Shown here: positions 54,621 through 63,434 of the stretch, piece by piece
Position numbering within the stretch: position 1 is the stretch's first letter
Layout of the letters: each line of letters begins with the position of its first letter
Assembly: GCA_963780795.1 (NCBI GenBank)
Contig: CAWADH010000008.1
Span: 1,178,001 to 1,242,000, forward strand
Source of the DNA: DATJGR01 sp963780795
Lineage (GTDB): Bacteria; Pseudomonadota; Gammaproteobacteria; Pseudomonadales; Azotimanducaceae
Direction: 5' to 3'
Length of the DNA: 64,000 nt
The notes under the pieces: model-generated
Seen by the model: only the letters and a program-made list of their open reading frames with translations
Told to the model about the DNA's origin: nothing
The model's database searches: none
Position numbers and translations under genes: made by a program

Positions 54621-55901
54621 TCATCTGCAGATCGTCAGCACTGCGTCGGTGCCGCCGCCGTCGCGGTCGCGAATCTCGATCAGCCACCCGTGTGCCTGAC
54701 ACAGCTGCTGAACGATCGCGAGACCGAGTCCACTGCCGCCGGTGGCCTGACTGCGCGAACGATCGAGCCGGAAGAACGGCTGAAACACAGCCTCGCGACT
54801 ATCGGCCGGAATGCCAGGACCGCGATCGACCACGTGGATATCGACCGACTTGTCCGAATCGACGATCACTTCCGGTATGCCGGCACCGTGCTGGCGCGCG
54901 TTCGCGAGCAGATTCTGCAGCACGCGACGCAACGCACCGACCGCAACCGGACGTCTCGCTGCGCCGTTGCCGCGCCATTGCACCTGCACTGCATCGTCGA
55001 TTCCGGCAACGATTTCGTTGAGATATGCGTGCAGATCCACTTCCTGCGCGATCTCGCCGGTGCCGCGCGCGAAGCGCAGCGCATCGCCGATCAGGCCATC
55101 CATCACAGTCAGGTTGCGTTCGAAGCGCTCGATCAGCTTCGGGTCGACGTTCGCCGGCAACAGCTCGAGCGCGAGCCGCATCCGCGCGAGCGGCGTGCGC
55201 AGATCGTGCGAAATGCCGGCGAGCAACGTGGTTCGGTTCGACAGCAACGCGGCGATCTCGCGCGCCATCGTGTTGAAGCTGCGCGCCAGTGTGACCAGTT
55301 CGCTCGGTCCGTTCTCCGGCAACGGAATGAACTGCTCGCCGCCGCGGAACGTCTCCGCGAGTTGCGCTGCGCGCACCAGAGGTCGCGCGATCCGCTGCAC
55401 GATCAGCAGCGACGTTCCGAACACGATGGCCGCGCCCATGACCACGATGATGAGGCCGACGTTCAGCGGTTGGATGTCTTTGCGGTTCGGCGACAGGCCG
55501 ATCTGCATCGTGTAACCGCCCATCGGCACGTTCGCCCAGATCAGGTCGTCACCCTGCATCAGCCTAACGTCGGTACCGAGGCGCTCGCCGAGTTTCGCCT
55601 GCAGCAGATCGAGGTACGACATGCCGAGATCGGCCGGCGGAAGATCGCGCGCCTGCGGCGAGATGATCAGGTCGTGGTTCTGCGCGAGTTCGAGTTCGAA
55701 ATATGGACGCGCGTTCGGCGGTAGTTCGACCCACGTCTGCGCCGACAGGACGAGCAGCGCCGCTTCGTCGTCGGCGGACCGCTCCGCGATCGGCCGGATC
55801 ACGAACGTGTTCAACGCGAGGATCGCGGTGGCGGCAATCGCCACGGCGCTGACTGCGAGCACCAGTGTGGTTCGAACGAGCAGAGAAGCGGCGCGCGTCA
55901 T
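54621..55901 (-). CDS. EnvZ-like sensor histidine kinase
   Basis: A 426-residue inner-membrane sensor. Transmembrane segments lie at about 9-31 and 146-168 with a 115-residue periplasmic sensor between them, then HAMP, the H-box GISHDLRTPLARMRLALELL (His232), the N-box NLLANARQHG, the G1 box DRGPGIPA and FFRLDRSRSQATGGSGLGLA. ATG 55901 fits the transmembrane start. It follows the response regulator by 16 bases. The paired system resembles OmpR-EnvZ and may control outer-membrane proteins such as the adjacent OmpA gene; that target is inference. Confidence 0.93.
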   Translation of the reverse strand: MTRAASLLVRTTLVLAVSAVAIAATAILALNTFVIRPIAERSADDEAALLVLSAQTWVELPPNARPYFELELAQNHDLIISPQARDLPPADLGMSYLDLLQAKLGERLGTDVRLMQGDDLIWANVPMGGYTMQIGLSPNRKDIQPLNVGLIIVVMGAAIVFGTSLLIVQRIARPLVRAAQLAETFRGGEQFIPLPENGPSELVTLARSFNTMAREIAALLSNRTTLLAGISHDLRTPLARMRLALELLPANVDPKLIERFERNLTVMDGLIGDALRFARGTGEIAQEVDLHAYLNEIVAGIDDAVQVQWRGNGAARRPVAVGALRRVLQNLLANARQHGAGIPEVIVDSDKSVDIHVVDRGPGIPADSREAVFQPFFRLDRSRSQATGGSGLGLAIVQQLCQAHGWLIEIRDRDGGGTDAVLTICR

Positions 55902-55917
55902 GGCGACGCCGGAAGGC

Positions 55918-56622
55918 TTACGCACCTTCAGGGCAGAACATGTATCCCTTGCCCCAGATCGTCTTGATGTAGACAGGTTCCGAAGGATTCTGCTCGATCT
56001 TGCCACGCAGGCGCGTCACCCGCACATCGATCGAACGGTCGAACGGCGATCGCTCCGCGCCGGTCAGCAGATCGAGCAGTCGATCGCGATCGAGCACTTT
56101 GTTCGGATGCGCCACGAGAATTACGAGCAGGTCGAATTCACCGGAGGTGAGCGGAACAGCTTTGCCGTCGCGCGTCAGCCGATGCGCGTTGAGGTCGAGT
56201 TCGAACGGGCCGAAGCGCGTTACCGTTTCCGGTTCCGCGGCGGGCCGGTTCTGCGCGCGCCGCAACACGGCGCGAATGCGCGCGAGCAACTCGCGCGGAT
56301 TGAATGGCTTCGCGATGTAGTCGTCGGCACCGATTTCCAGACCGACGATGCGGTCGACGTCTTCGCCCTGCGCCGAAACGATGATGATCGGCACGTTCAG
56401 CTGTCCCTTCAGCCGCTTCGCGATCGACAGTCCGTCTTCGCCGGGCAACATCAGGTCGAGGATGATCAGATCGAATGCATGCGACGACAGGGCCGCATCC
56501 ATTTCCGAACCGTCGGCGACGGTCTCTACGTCGAAACCCTGCTGCTTGAGATATGCCTGCGCGAGTTCCCGCAACTCAGCGTCGTCGTCGACGACGAGCA
56601 GCCGGGCACGCTCGGTGCTCAT
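55918..56622 (-). CDS. OmpR-family response regulator
   Basis: A 234-residue regulator with receiver domain (VVDDDAELRELAQAYL; phosphorylated Asp56 in LIILDLMLPGEDG; Lys in YIAKPFNPRELLARI) and a winged-helix output domain from about 135 (LTSGEFDLLVILVAHPNKVL; RSIDVRVTRLRGKIEQNPSE; IKTIWGKGYMFCPEG). ATG 56622 overlaps the stop of the upstream secreted-protein gene in ATGA, so the three genes are co-expressed. The kinase follows directly. Confidence 0.95.
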   Translation of the reverse strand: MSTERARLLVVDDDAELRELAQAYLKQQGFDVETVADGSEMDAALSSHAFDLIILDLMLPGEDGLSIAKRLKGQLNVPIIIVSAQGEDVDRIVGLEIGADDYIAKPFNPRELLARIRAVLRRAQNRPAAEPETVTRFGPFELDLNAHRLTRDGKAVPLTSGEFDLLVILVAHPNKVLDRDRLLDLLTGAERSPFDRSIDVRVTRLRGKIEQNPSEPVYIKTIWGKGYMFCPEGA

Positions 56623-57155
56623 GGGTGGGCGCGCGCGTTGCCGACGTGTATGACGGGAGGCTGCTGGCCTGGCGCCGCAATCGGCGGTGTTTGCGCGGGC
56701 ACCACGGTGTCGGCTCCGGGCGGAGACGCGCTGCCGGCGACGACGCGTTGTTCGAAGCCGAGTCCGAACGGTCGGTCGCTGGCATCTTCTGGAAGCGCCT
56801 GATAACGCACGACGTGCTCGGTGGTCTCGATGCGCACGAGCGAGCCGTCGGGTTGACGCACGATGCGTCCATAGCGTCGCTCGGTCTTGATCGTGAGCAC
56901 CGGAACCTTGCCGGAGTTGGTGTGCATACGGCCTTTGATTTCGGTCAGCAGCGCACGCCGTTGATCTTCCGACAACGACTCCCACCCCGCGGCGAGGTCG
57001 GTCAGTTCACGGTCGGATTTGTCGGCATAAAGAGTGGCGGCATTGACCCATCCGGCGAGGCCAACGCATGCGGTGACAAGGAGCGCTCGTGCGATCACGC
57101 GGTTCTGCTTCTTCCCAAGCGGTGCAAGTGTCTGCGATCTGCGTTTCCGAGACAT
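56619..57155 (-). CDS. Exported protein of unknown function, co-transcribed with the two-component system
   Basis: A 178-residue protein with a basic N-terminus (SRKRRSQTLAPLGKKQNR) and a hydrophobic signal segment VIARALLVTACVGLAGWVNA at 20-39. The mature part holds ADKSDRELTDLAAGWESLSE, a DUF3106-like stretch, with QRRALLTEIKGRM, then TIKTERRYGRIVRQPDGSLV, and a Pro-rich low-complexity tail. I do not recognise a defined function. It stands first in the operon, overlapping the response regulator, so it may be a periplasmic partner of the sensor. Confidence 0.75.
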   Translation of the reverse strand: MSRKRRSQTLAPLGKKQNRVIARALLVTACVGLAGWVNAATLYADKSDRELTDLAAGWESLSEDQRRALLTEIKGRMHTNSGKVPVLTIKTERRYGRIVRQPDGSLVRIETTEHVVRYQALPEDASDRPFGLGFEQRVVAGSASPPGADTVVPAQTPPIAAPGQQPPVIHVGNARAHP

Positions 57156-57232
57156 GTCGGCGTCGAGGGAAATGGTTACAGTGTGTTACATGGTCCGCAT
57201 CGAGGGGCGCCGGCGGCGCCCCAGTACGCTCG

Positions 57233-58417
57233 TTATACCGCCTCGAACAAACCGGTGGCACCCTGCCCGCCACCGATACACATCGTGACCACGCCGTACT
57301 TCTTCTTACGACGCTTCAGTTCGCGCAGCACGAGGCCGACCTGGCGCGAACCCGTCATGCCGAACGGATGGCCGATGCTGATGCTGCCGCCGTTCACGTT
57401 GTAAATGTCATTGTCGATGCCGAGCGCATCGCGACAGTAGAGACACTGCGAGGCGAACGCTTCGTTCAGTTCCCACAGGTCGATGTCCTTCATCTTCAGT
57501 CCAGCGTTTTTCAACAGACGCGGCACCGAGAACACCGGCCCGATTCCCATTTCGTCCGGCTCACAGCCGGCCACCGTGAAGCCGCGGAAAATGCCCATCG
57601 GCTTCAGGCCGAGTTGTGACGCGCGTTCGGCGCTCATCAAAAGCGTCATCGATGCGCCGTCCGACAACTGCGACGCATTACCCGCCGTGACCGAACCGTC
57701 TTCTTCGAATGCGGGCGGCAGTTTCGCCAGACCTTCGAGGGTGGTATCCGGACGGTTGCACTCGTCCTTGTCGACCGTCACTTCGACCAGTTTCTCGGCG
57801 CCGGTCTTCTTGTCGACCTGATTCATCGTCACCGTCATCGGCGCGATCTCTTCGCGGACGTAACCTTTCTCCACCGCTTTCGCATAACGCTGCTGACTCT
57901 GCAGCGCGTATTCGTCCTGCATCTCGCGTGTGACCTGATAACGCCGTGCTACCACTTCCGCGGTGTTGCCCATCGCCATGAAGATCGCGGGCTTTTCCTC
58001 GACGAGGCGCTTGTTCGGCTTCGACTTGCCGGCTTCCTGCCGCTGACGCATCGAAATCGAATCGACGCCACCGGCCATCGCAACGTGCGTTTGACCCGAC
58101 GCAATCTGGTTCGCGGCGATCGCGATCGACTGCAGACCGGACGAACAGAAACGGTTGATGGACAGACCCGCCGTGGTGATCGGCAGACGAGACAGCACGA
58201 CCGCGAGGCGCGCGATGTTGCCGTCCTGCTCGCCGGCATGGCTCGCGCACCCGACGACGACGTCTTCGACCTCGTCCGGCGAGACCTGCGGATTGCGATC
58301 GAGCAGCGCGTTGATGCAATGCGCCAGCATGTCGTCGGAGCGGGTCAGGTTGAAGCTGCCGCGAAATGCTTTCGCGAGGCCGGTCCGGACATTGTCGACG
58401 ATGACCACGTCTCTCAT
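57233..58417 (-). CDS. Acetyl-CoA acyltransferase (thiolase)
   Basis: A 394-residue degradative thiolase that cleaves 3-oxoacyl-CoA. The full catalytic set is present: Cys in NRFCSSGLQSIAI (near 90), His in SIGHPFGMTGSRQ (near 350) and the second Cys in MCIGGGQGATGLFEAV near the end. MAGGVDSISM is also typical. Its ATG lies 185 bases from the lipoprotein gene's stop and no partner hydratase-dehydrogenase is adjacent. A GC-rich hairpin (57204-57222) follows the stop. Confidence 0.95.
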   Translation of the reverse strand: MRDVVIVDNVRTGLAKAFRGSFNLTRSDDMLAHCINALLDRNPQVSPDEVEDVVVGCASHAGEQDGNIARLAVVLSRLPITTAGLSINRFCSSGLQSIAIAANQIASGQTHVAMAGGVDSISMRQRQEAGKSKPNKRLVEEKPAIFMAMGNTAEVVARRYQVTREMQDEYALQSQQRYAKAVEKGYVREEIAPMTVTMNQVDKKTGAEKLVEVTVDKDECNRPDTTLEGLAKLPPAFEEDGSVTAGNASQLSDGASMTLLMSAERASQLGLKPMGIFRGFTVAGCEPDEMGIGPVFSVPRLLKNAGLKMKDIDLWELNEAFASQCLYCRDALGIDNDIYNVNGGSISIGHPFGMTGSRQVGLVLRELKRRKKKYGVVTMCIGGGQGATGLFEAV

Positions 58418-58602
58418 TGCGAAATCCCCCGATGGTTTGCGTGATGTACCGGTCCGGATTGGACCGAAAGATGCCGGATCTTACCGGGATTCGTCCATGC
58501 GTGGGAAGGCGCTGCGCCGGTGCCGGAAATGCGGAGAGAGGAACGGCGGCGCTGACGCGCCGCCTGGATCACACTGATCGGAAGATCGGAATGAAAGGTC
58601 TA

Positions 58603-58989
58603 TCAGCTGCCTTTCTTTGCGGCGTCGGCGGCGTCTTTCGCGCTCTGCGCTGCGGCGTCGGCGGAATCGGCTGCATCGGAGGCGGCATCGGACGCTTCGT
58701 CCATCGCGTTGTTGACCGTGGCAGTCGCGTCGTCGCTCATTTCGCTTGCGCTGTCAGCGGCGGAATCCATCGCCTGCGACGATGCATCACCCATGGTCTT
58801 TGCGCCTTCAGACATCGCATCGGCGGAAGCGTTTGCAGCATCTTTGGCCGAGGCCGCTGCATCGGCAGCCGAATCCATCGCCTTGCTCGCGGCGTCGCTC
58901 GCCTTGGTTGCACTGGCATCTTTGCCCTGACCGCAACCCACCAGAATCGCCAGCATGGCCACGGCGACCAATCGAATCGTGTTACTCAT
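58603..58989 (-). CDS. Alanine-rich lipoprotein, amphipathic repeat protein
   Basis: A 128-residue predicted lipoprotein: signal LVAVAMLAILVGC with the lipobox LVGC (Cys19 lipidated). The remainder is almost only Ala, Ser, Asp, Lys, Met and Glu in short repeats (AMDSAADAAASAKDAANASA and further), predicted as one long amphipathic helix or coiled coil like LEA or small Ala-rich OM lipoproteins. AGGAG precedes ATG 58989, which is preferred to an upstream ATG because the signal starts there. Function unknown; membrane or peptidoglycan interaction is likely. Confidence 0.8.
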   Translation of the reverse strand: MSNTIRLVAVAMLAILVGCGQGKDASATKASDAASKAMDSAADAAASAKDAANASADAMSEGAKTMGDASSQAMDSAADSASEMSDDATATVNNAMDEASDAASDAADSADAAAQSAKDAADAAKKGS

Positions 58990-59205
58990 GTCCTTCTCCT
59001 GTGGTCTCGTTTTCTTACTCACCGCGTATCGTCAGCCGGTCCTGATCCCCTGGTCGCCATCGCGGTGACGCGAGCATACATGAAAAGAATCGAAGCGAAT
59101 ATTTCGCGAACCGCGCGCGGCGCGGGCTTCCGCGACGTCGGCAGCCCTTGCATCAGACCGGAGTTCGGACATGATGCACGCCTTGCCGAAACGCCCGAGT
59201 TCGAC

Positions 59206-60048
59206 ATGACACCGACGACGCTGCTGACCGGTTTGTGCTTCGGCGAAGGTCCCCGCTGGCACGACGGCCGTCTGTACTTTTCCGACATGCACGCGCATCG
59301 CGTGCTCGCGGTCGGCGACGACGCCCGACCGGAGACGATCGTCGAAGTGGAACACTGTCCTTCCGGACTCGGCTGGACACCGTCGGGCGATCTGCTCGTC
59401 GTATCGATGACGGACCGGCGCCTGCTGCGCTACGACGGCAAGCGTCTGTCGAACGTTGCCGACCTCTCGTCGCTGGCGAGCTTTCACTGCAACGACATGG
59501 TGGTCGACCGCTTCGGCCGTGCCTATATCGGCAACTTCGGCTTCGATCTGCACGCGGGAAGCACGTTCAAACCGGCGGAATTGGTCCGCGTCGATCCCGA
59601 CGGCAGCGCGCTGGTCGTCGCCACCGACATGGCGTTTCCCAACGGCACGGTGATCACGCCGGACGGCCGCACGCTGATCGTCGGTGAGAGCTTCGCGGGC
59701 CGACTCACCGCGTTCGACATCGCGGCCGACGGTGCGCTGAGCGCGCGTCGCGTGTGGGCGCAATTGCCGCAAGGCACGGTGCCCGACGGCATCTGTTTCG
59801 ATACGGCCGACGGCATCTGGGTTGCGTCGCCGGCCACGTGCGAGTGCGTGCGGGTCGAGCAGGGTGGCCGCATCACGCACCGCGTCGGCCTCGAAGACCA
59901 GGCATTCGCGTGCATGCTGGGCGGCGCCGACCGACGCACGCTGTTCATCCTCACCGCATCGAGCAGCGAACCCGACGCATGCCGGCGCAATCGGGACGGT
60001 CGCATTCAGGTTGTCACCGCGCCGTACCCCGGAGCCGGTCTGCCTTGA
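59206..60048 (+). CDS. SMP-30/gluconolactonase family protein
   Basis: A 280-residue beta-propeller lactonase. Family motifs are CFGEGPRWHDGRLYFSDMHA with the metal Glu near residue 14, NDMVVDRFGRAYIGN near 98 with the metal Asn, MAFPNGTVITPDGRTLIVGE near 148 with the second Asn, and VPDGICFDTADGIWVASP near 205 with the metal Asp. It hydrolyses sugar or other lactones with a divalent cation. ATG 59206 was chosen because the family begins GEGPRW shortly after. Its TGA overlaps the TTG of the TolC-like gene. Confidence 0.92.
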   Translation: MTPTTLLTGLCFGEGPRWHDGRLYFSDMHAHRVLAVGDDARPETIVEVEHCPSGLGWTPSGDLLVVSMTDRRLLRYDGKRLSNVADLSSLASFHCNDMVVDRFGRAYIGNFGFDLHAGSTFKPAELVRVDPDGSALVVATDMAFPNGTVITPDGRTLIVGESFAGRLTAFDIAADGALSARRVWAQLPQGTVPDGICFDTADGIWVASPATCECVRVEQGGRITHRVGLEDQAFACMLGGADRRTLFILTASSSEPDACRRNRDGRIQVVTAPYPGAGLP

Positions 60049-61646
60049 GCACCGGCTGGCTGTCACGAAAGCGGTGGCGCTTGTCGCGGTGGCGCTTGTC
60101 GCGGTGGCGCTTGTCGCGGTGGCGCTTGTCGCGCGGGCGCTTGTTGCGGGGGCGCTTGTCGCGGGGGCGCTGTCTGTTCGCGCTCGCCGTCGTGTGCGTG
60201 TCTGCAAACGCGATCGGCGCTGCCGATCCGGCGGCCGCTCCGCCAGCTGATTCAGTGGTCGCGGCTTCGACGGAGCTGACGATGCTTCAAGCCATCGATC
60301 GCGCGCTGGCGCAGAACTTCGATCTGCTCGCCGGCGCGCAGGACGTGCTGATCGGCGCTGCCGACGTCGGCGTCGCACGGTCGGAACTGCTGCCGCACAT
60401 CGATTCGTCGCTGCACGGCAGCCGCATCGACGACGATCGCGCGTTGGCCGCCGTCGGGCAGGCGCCGGAATACCAGTCGTTCGCGTCGCTCGGGGTGCGG
60501 CAGCGGGTGTACTCCGACAAGGCGCTCGCCGCATTTCAGATACAACGGATGCTCGAAGCGGCGCGCGTGAAAGACCAGGAAGCGCGCGTGCTCGACACGA
60601 TTCTCGCAACGGCGGTGGCGTATCTCGACCTGTTGCGCGGCGAAGCGCTGCTGGAAGTCGACCGGAAGAACCTCGCCGTCACCGAGTCGAACCTGCAGCG
60701 CGCCACCTCGAGGCTCGAACTCGGGGTCGGCACGCGTTCCGAGATCTATCGTTGGGAAACCGCGCGCGCAAACGCCCAGGCGAGCGTCGTCACTTCGGAA
60801 GCGATCGCGAAGCAGGCGCGGATCACCCTGAATCGCACCATGAACGAGCCGTTGGGGAATCAGTACGCGACCGAGACGCCGTCGATCGATGCGGCGTACT
60901 TCATGGTGTCGTCGCCCGAGATCCGCGCTGAACTCGCGCGGCCCGGCTCGCGCGCGCTGCTGCGCAAATACTTTGTCGACGAGACGCTGCACGGCGCGCC
61001 GGAGATCAAAGCGATGCAGCAGCGCCTCGACGCACAGAATCGTCGTCTCACCACGACGCAGCGCGCGTTCTATCTGCCGGAGCTCTCGGCGCAGGCCGGC
61101 GTCGATCAGGAACTCGGCCGCGGCGGCGACGGCACCGAGCAGGTCGACTTCTCGAAGCTGTTTCCCGGCGCGCCGGGCGGCGTCACGGACAAAACCAATT
61201 GGGCCGTCGGCGTCGAGGCACGTCTGCCGCTCTATCAGGGCGGCGCGCGCACTGCCGAGCGAGATCGCGCCAGAGCGGAACTCGACCAGGAGCAGTTGCG
61301 CTACGACCAGCTGATCGTCGATCTGCAGGCCGGCGTGCTGCAGCAGGTGCTGTCGACGGAAGCGCGGTTCGATCGAATCGGCTATTCGAATACCGCCGCG
61401 ACCTCGGGCCACAACAACCTCGAACTCGTCACCGAAGCGTACGGCCGCGGCGTGATGACGGTGACCGACCTCGTCGACGCGCAGTTCTCGGCGTTCAACG
61501 CCGATCAGAACGCCGCGAACGCGGTCTACGATTTCCTCATCGACTATCTTCGCCTGCAGCGCTTCACGGGGCAGTTCGACATCGTCGCGAGCGACGCGGA
61601 TCGCGCCGCAATGAAGGAAAGATTGCGCGAGGCACTCGCGCACTGA
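60045..61646 (+). CDS. TolC-family outer-membrane efflux/secretion protein
   Basis: About 533 residues. The mature part has two TolC repeats with paired coiled-coil helices: ELTMLQAIDRALAQNFDLLA near 74, LATAVAYLDLLRGEALLEVD, LELGVGTRSEIYRWETARA near 225 and WAVGVEARLPLYQGGARTAE near 390 with LVTEAYGRGVMTVTDLVDAQ. The likely TTG start overlaps the SMP-30 stop (TTGA), GGAG 10 bases before. It is preceded by an unusual Arg/Trp-rich n-region of about 42 residues (repeats of RWRLS), then the hydrophobic FALAVVCVSANAIGA. No RND pump or adaptor gene is adjacent. Confidence 0.87.
   Translation: MSTGWLSRKRWRLSRWRLSRWRLSRWRLSRGRLLRGRLSRGRCLFALAVVCVSANAIGAADPAAAPPADSVVAASTELTMLQAIDRALAQNFDLLAGAQDVLIGAADVGVARSELLPHIDSSLHGSRIDDDRALAAVGQAPEYQSFASLGVRQRVYSDKALAAFQIQRMLEAARVKDQEARVLDTILATAVAYLDLLRGEALLEVDRKNLAVTESNLQRATSRLELGVGTRSEIYRWETARANAQASVVTSEAIAKQARITLNRTMNEPLGNQYATETPSIDAAYFMVSSPEIRAELARPGSRALLRKYFVDETLHGAPEIKAMQQRLDAQNRRLTTTQRAFYLPELSAQAGVDQELGRGGDGTEQVDFSKLFPGAPGGVTDKTNWAVGVEARLPLYQGGARTAERDRARAELDQEQLRYDQLIVDLQAGVLQQVLSTEARFDRIGYSNTAATSGHNNLELVTEAYGRGVMTVTDLVDAQFSAFNADQNAANAVYDFLIDYLRLQRFTGQFDIVASDADRAAMKERLREALAH
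60071..60175. repeat. 15-bp minisatellite in the signal-peptide region of the TolC-like gene
   Basis: Four perfect tandem copies of GCGGTGGCGCTTGTC (60071-60130) followed by three degenerate copies to 60175. In the TolC frame each unit encodes RWRLS; in another frame it encodes VALVA-like hydrophobic residues. Unit length is a multiple of three, so copy-number change would alter the n-region length without shifting the frame. Confidence 0.92.
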
Positions 61647-61649
61647 CCG

Positions 61650-62201
61650 TCAGGTCTCCCCTGCAGCAGGTCGTTGGCGAACCGCCTGACAGAACGCATC
61701 GAGCGCGTCGCGCAACGCACCCGACAGCTCGGGATCCGCGGCGATCGCTGCCGCGTCCAGATTTCGTCCCAGCAACGGCAAAGTAATCGACGCTTCGGCG
61801 ACGAAGCGCCCCGACATCGTCGTCAGCGTCGTCTTGAGCGCCTCGAACGCGTAGGTCGATCGCGACGACGCGCTGAGCAACGCCACCGGTTTGTCGACGA
61901 ACTCGGAACCGCTCACGAGCCAGTCGAGCGCGTTCTTCAGCGAACCGGGCACACCGCGCGCATATTCGGGAGTGGAAATGATCAGACCATCGGCACCCGC
62001 GATGCGCCGCTTCAGTTCCATCACCGGCGCGGGTTCGCTGGGTTCCAGATCCGGATTGAAATGCGGCAGCCGATCGACTCCGTCGTAGAGATCGACCGCC
62101 ACGTCCACGGGTGCCAGCGTTGCGAGCGCGACCAGCAGCTCGGTGTTGGTCGAGCGAGCGCGCAGGCTGCCGGAGATGGCGAGAATCGTCAGGTTCGGCA
62201 A
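61650..62201 (-). CDS. NADPH-dependent FMN reductase
   Basis: A 183-residue flavodoxin-fold reductase. ILAISGSLRARSTNTELLVA at 6-25 is the FMN phosphate-binding loop, and STPEYARGVPGSLKNALDWL near 77-96 is the flavin-site motif of the NADPH-dependent FMN reductase family (ArsH/EmoB/SsuE relatives). It may supply reduced FMN to a monooxygenase or act on quinones or azo dyes. It follows the SDR gene by 10 bases on the minus strand and is convergent with the TolC-like gene. Confidence 0.93.
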   Translation of the reverse strand: MPNLTILAISGSLRARSTNTELLVALATLAPVDVAVDLYDGVDRLPHFNPDLEPSEPAPVMELKRRIAGADGLIISTPEYARGVPGSLKNALDWLVSGSEFVDKPVALLSASSRSTYAFEALKTTLTTMSGRFVAEASITLPLLGRNLDAAAIAADPELSGALRDALDAFCQAVRQRPAAGET

Positions 62202-62211
62202 GCGTCGGCAC

Positions 62212-63033
62212 TCATACCATGTTTAGCGTCAGCGGAATCGGCCGGCGTCCGTCGATGTCGGTGAAGCCGATCTCGCGCGCGTATGCGGCAGCCACGATCA
62301 CGCTGCCGCTGCGTCGTTGACGCTCACCATCTGCGTAAAGGTGCGCGATGGCGCGCCCGGTGAACTCGGGCGATTCGGAATTCGACATGTCGAGGAACTC
62401 GGCCGATTGCATCACGAGTTCCGTGCGCACCAATCCAGGATAAACCGAAACGACACAGACGTCGTGTTCCGCGAGTTCACGCGCCATGTCGGCCGTGAGC
62501 CGGTCGGTCGCGATCTTCGCGGCGCCGTAGATCGCGTTGCCGACGTACTTCTGCGCGGCCCAGAACGAAATGTTCGCTATGAGACCGCTGCGCTGCGTCA
62601 CCATCTGCCGCGCCGCGATCCGACTGCACGCGAACAGCGCACGAACGCCGCCGTCGAACATCGCATCCCACCGCCACATTGGTTGCTGCCAGAACGGTAC
62701 GGACCAGGTGAACCGACCGTCTTCGACCATCCGCTCGTAACCGGTCCACGCGGCATTCACCAACAGATCGAGCCGACCTTCGCGCGCGATCACGAACTCG
62801 AACGCTGCTTCTGTTGCGGCCTCGTCGGCATGATCGCATCGCAGAGGAAGAACGCTATCCGCTGCGTCGGAGTCAGAACGCGTCGTTCGATCCGCCTCTA
62901 CGCTCACGGAGCGTCCGGTGACGTAAACCCGCGCACCCGCGTCAGCGAGCGCCGCGGCGACACCTTTGCCTACGCCGCGCGTCGCGCCGGTGACGACCGC
63001 GATGCGTCCACTAAGATTCGGCGCCGGCGGCAC
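62212..63033 (-). CDS. Short-chain dehydrogenase/reductase (DHRS1-like)
   Basis: A 273-residue SDR. VVTGATRGVGKGVAAALADA at 13-32 is the cofactor loop, LRCDHADEA near 63 the adenine pocket, and the active site is NISFWAAQKYVGNAIYGAAK with Tyr and Lys of YGAAK near 168. Sequence pattern resembles the DHRS1 group, which reduces steroids or retinoids in animals; the bacterial substrate is unknown. It starts 6 bases downstream of the DUF1992 gene's stop on the same strand, forming an operon with the FMN reductase. Confidence 0.92.
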   Translation of the reverse strand: MPPAPNLSGRIAVVTGATRGVGKGVAAALADAGARVYVTGRSVSVEADRTTRSDSDAADSVLPLRCDHADEAATEAAFEFVIAREGRLDLLVNAAWTGYERMVEDGRFTWSVPFWQQPMWRWDAMFDGGVRALFACSRIAARQMVTQRSGLIANISFWAAQKYVGNAIYGAAKIATDRLTADMARELAEHDVCVVSVYPGLVRTELVMQSAEFLDMSNSESPEFTGRAIAHLYADGERQRRSGSVIVAAAYAREIGFTDIDGRRPIPLTLNMV

Positions 63034-63039
63034 GATGCG

Positions 63040-63366
63040 TCAGCGCTTGCCGCGCATCGCCTCGAGCATCATCGCGACTTTCTGCTGCAGTTCAGCGATC
63101 TTGATCTTCAACGCACGCTGTTCCGTTTCGCCATGCGTCGTCTGGAGTTGCTCACGCAGCGTCGCGAGCCGCTGCACCATCTCGACCTCGGCCGGCACGT
63201 AACCCGCGTCTTTCAGAATCTTGTACGCCATCCGCAGTTCGTCCGGGGTTTCGAGAAAGCCGTCTTTGAATTCGAACGGTTTACCGAACCCCGGGTTGTT
63301 GCGCAGTTCACCGGTCTGCTCGACCTTCTGAACCCACTGCCTGATGACCTCGTCTATGCCCGCCAT
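63040..63366 (-). CDS. DUF1992 (DnaJ-homologue-domain) protein
   Basis: A 108-residue protein carrying the DUF1992 domain: QTGELRNNPGFGKPFEFKD and PDELRMAYKILKDAGYVPAE match its NxPGxGKPL and PEELRxAYKILKNAG signatures. The C-terminal half (about 64-104) is a coiled coil. ATG 63366 fits the domain start; the open frame continues upstream without homology. Function of the domain is unknown; it is shared with DnaJ-like proteins but has no J motif here. Confidence 0.85.
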   Translation of the reverse strand: MAGIDEVIRQWVQKVEQTGELRNNPGFGKPFEFKDGFLETPDELRMAYKILKDAGYVPAEVEMVQRLATLREQLQTTHGETEQRALKIKIAELQQKVAMMLEAMRGKR

Positions 63367-63434
63367 GACAGCTCCTGATGACCGGCCACAAGCATACTGC
63401 GACGCGCGCGATCGGCGAACCGCTCCGCGCCGCG

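Noticed and set aside
57204..57222. GC-rich inverted repeat after the thiolase gene
   Set aside because: An 8-bp stem with a 3-base loop but no U-tract on either strand; possible pause site, not called a terminator.
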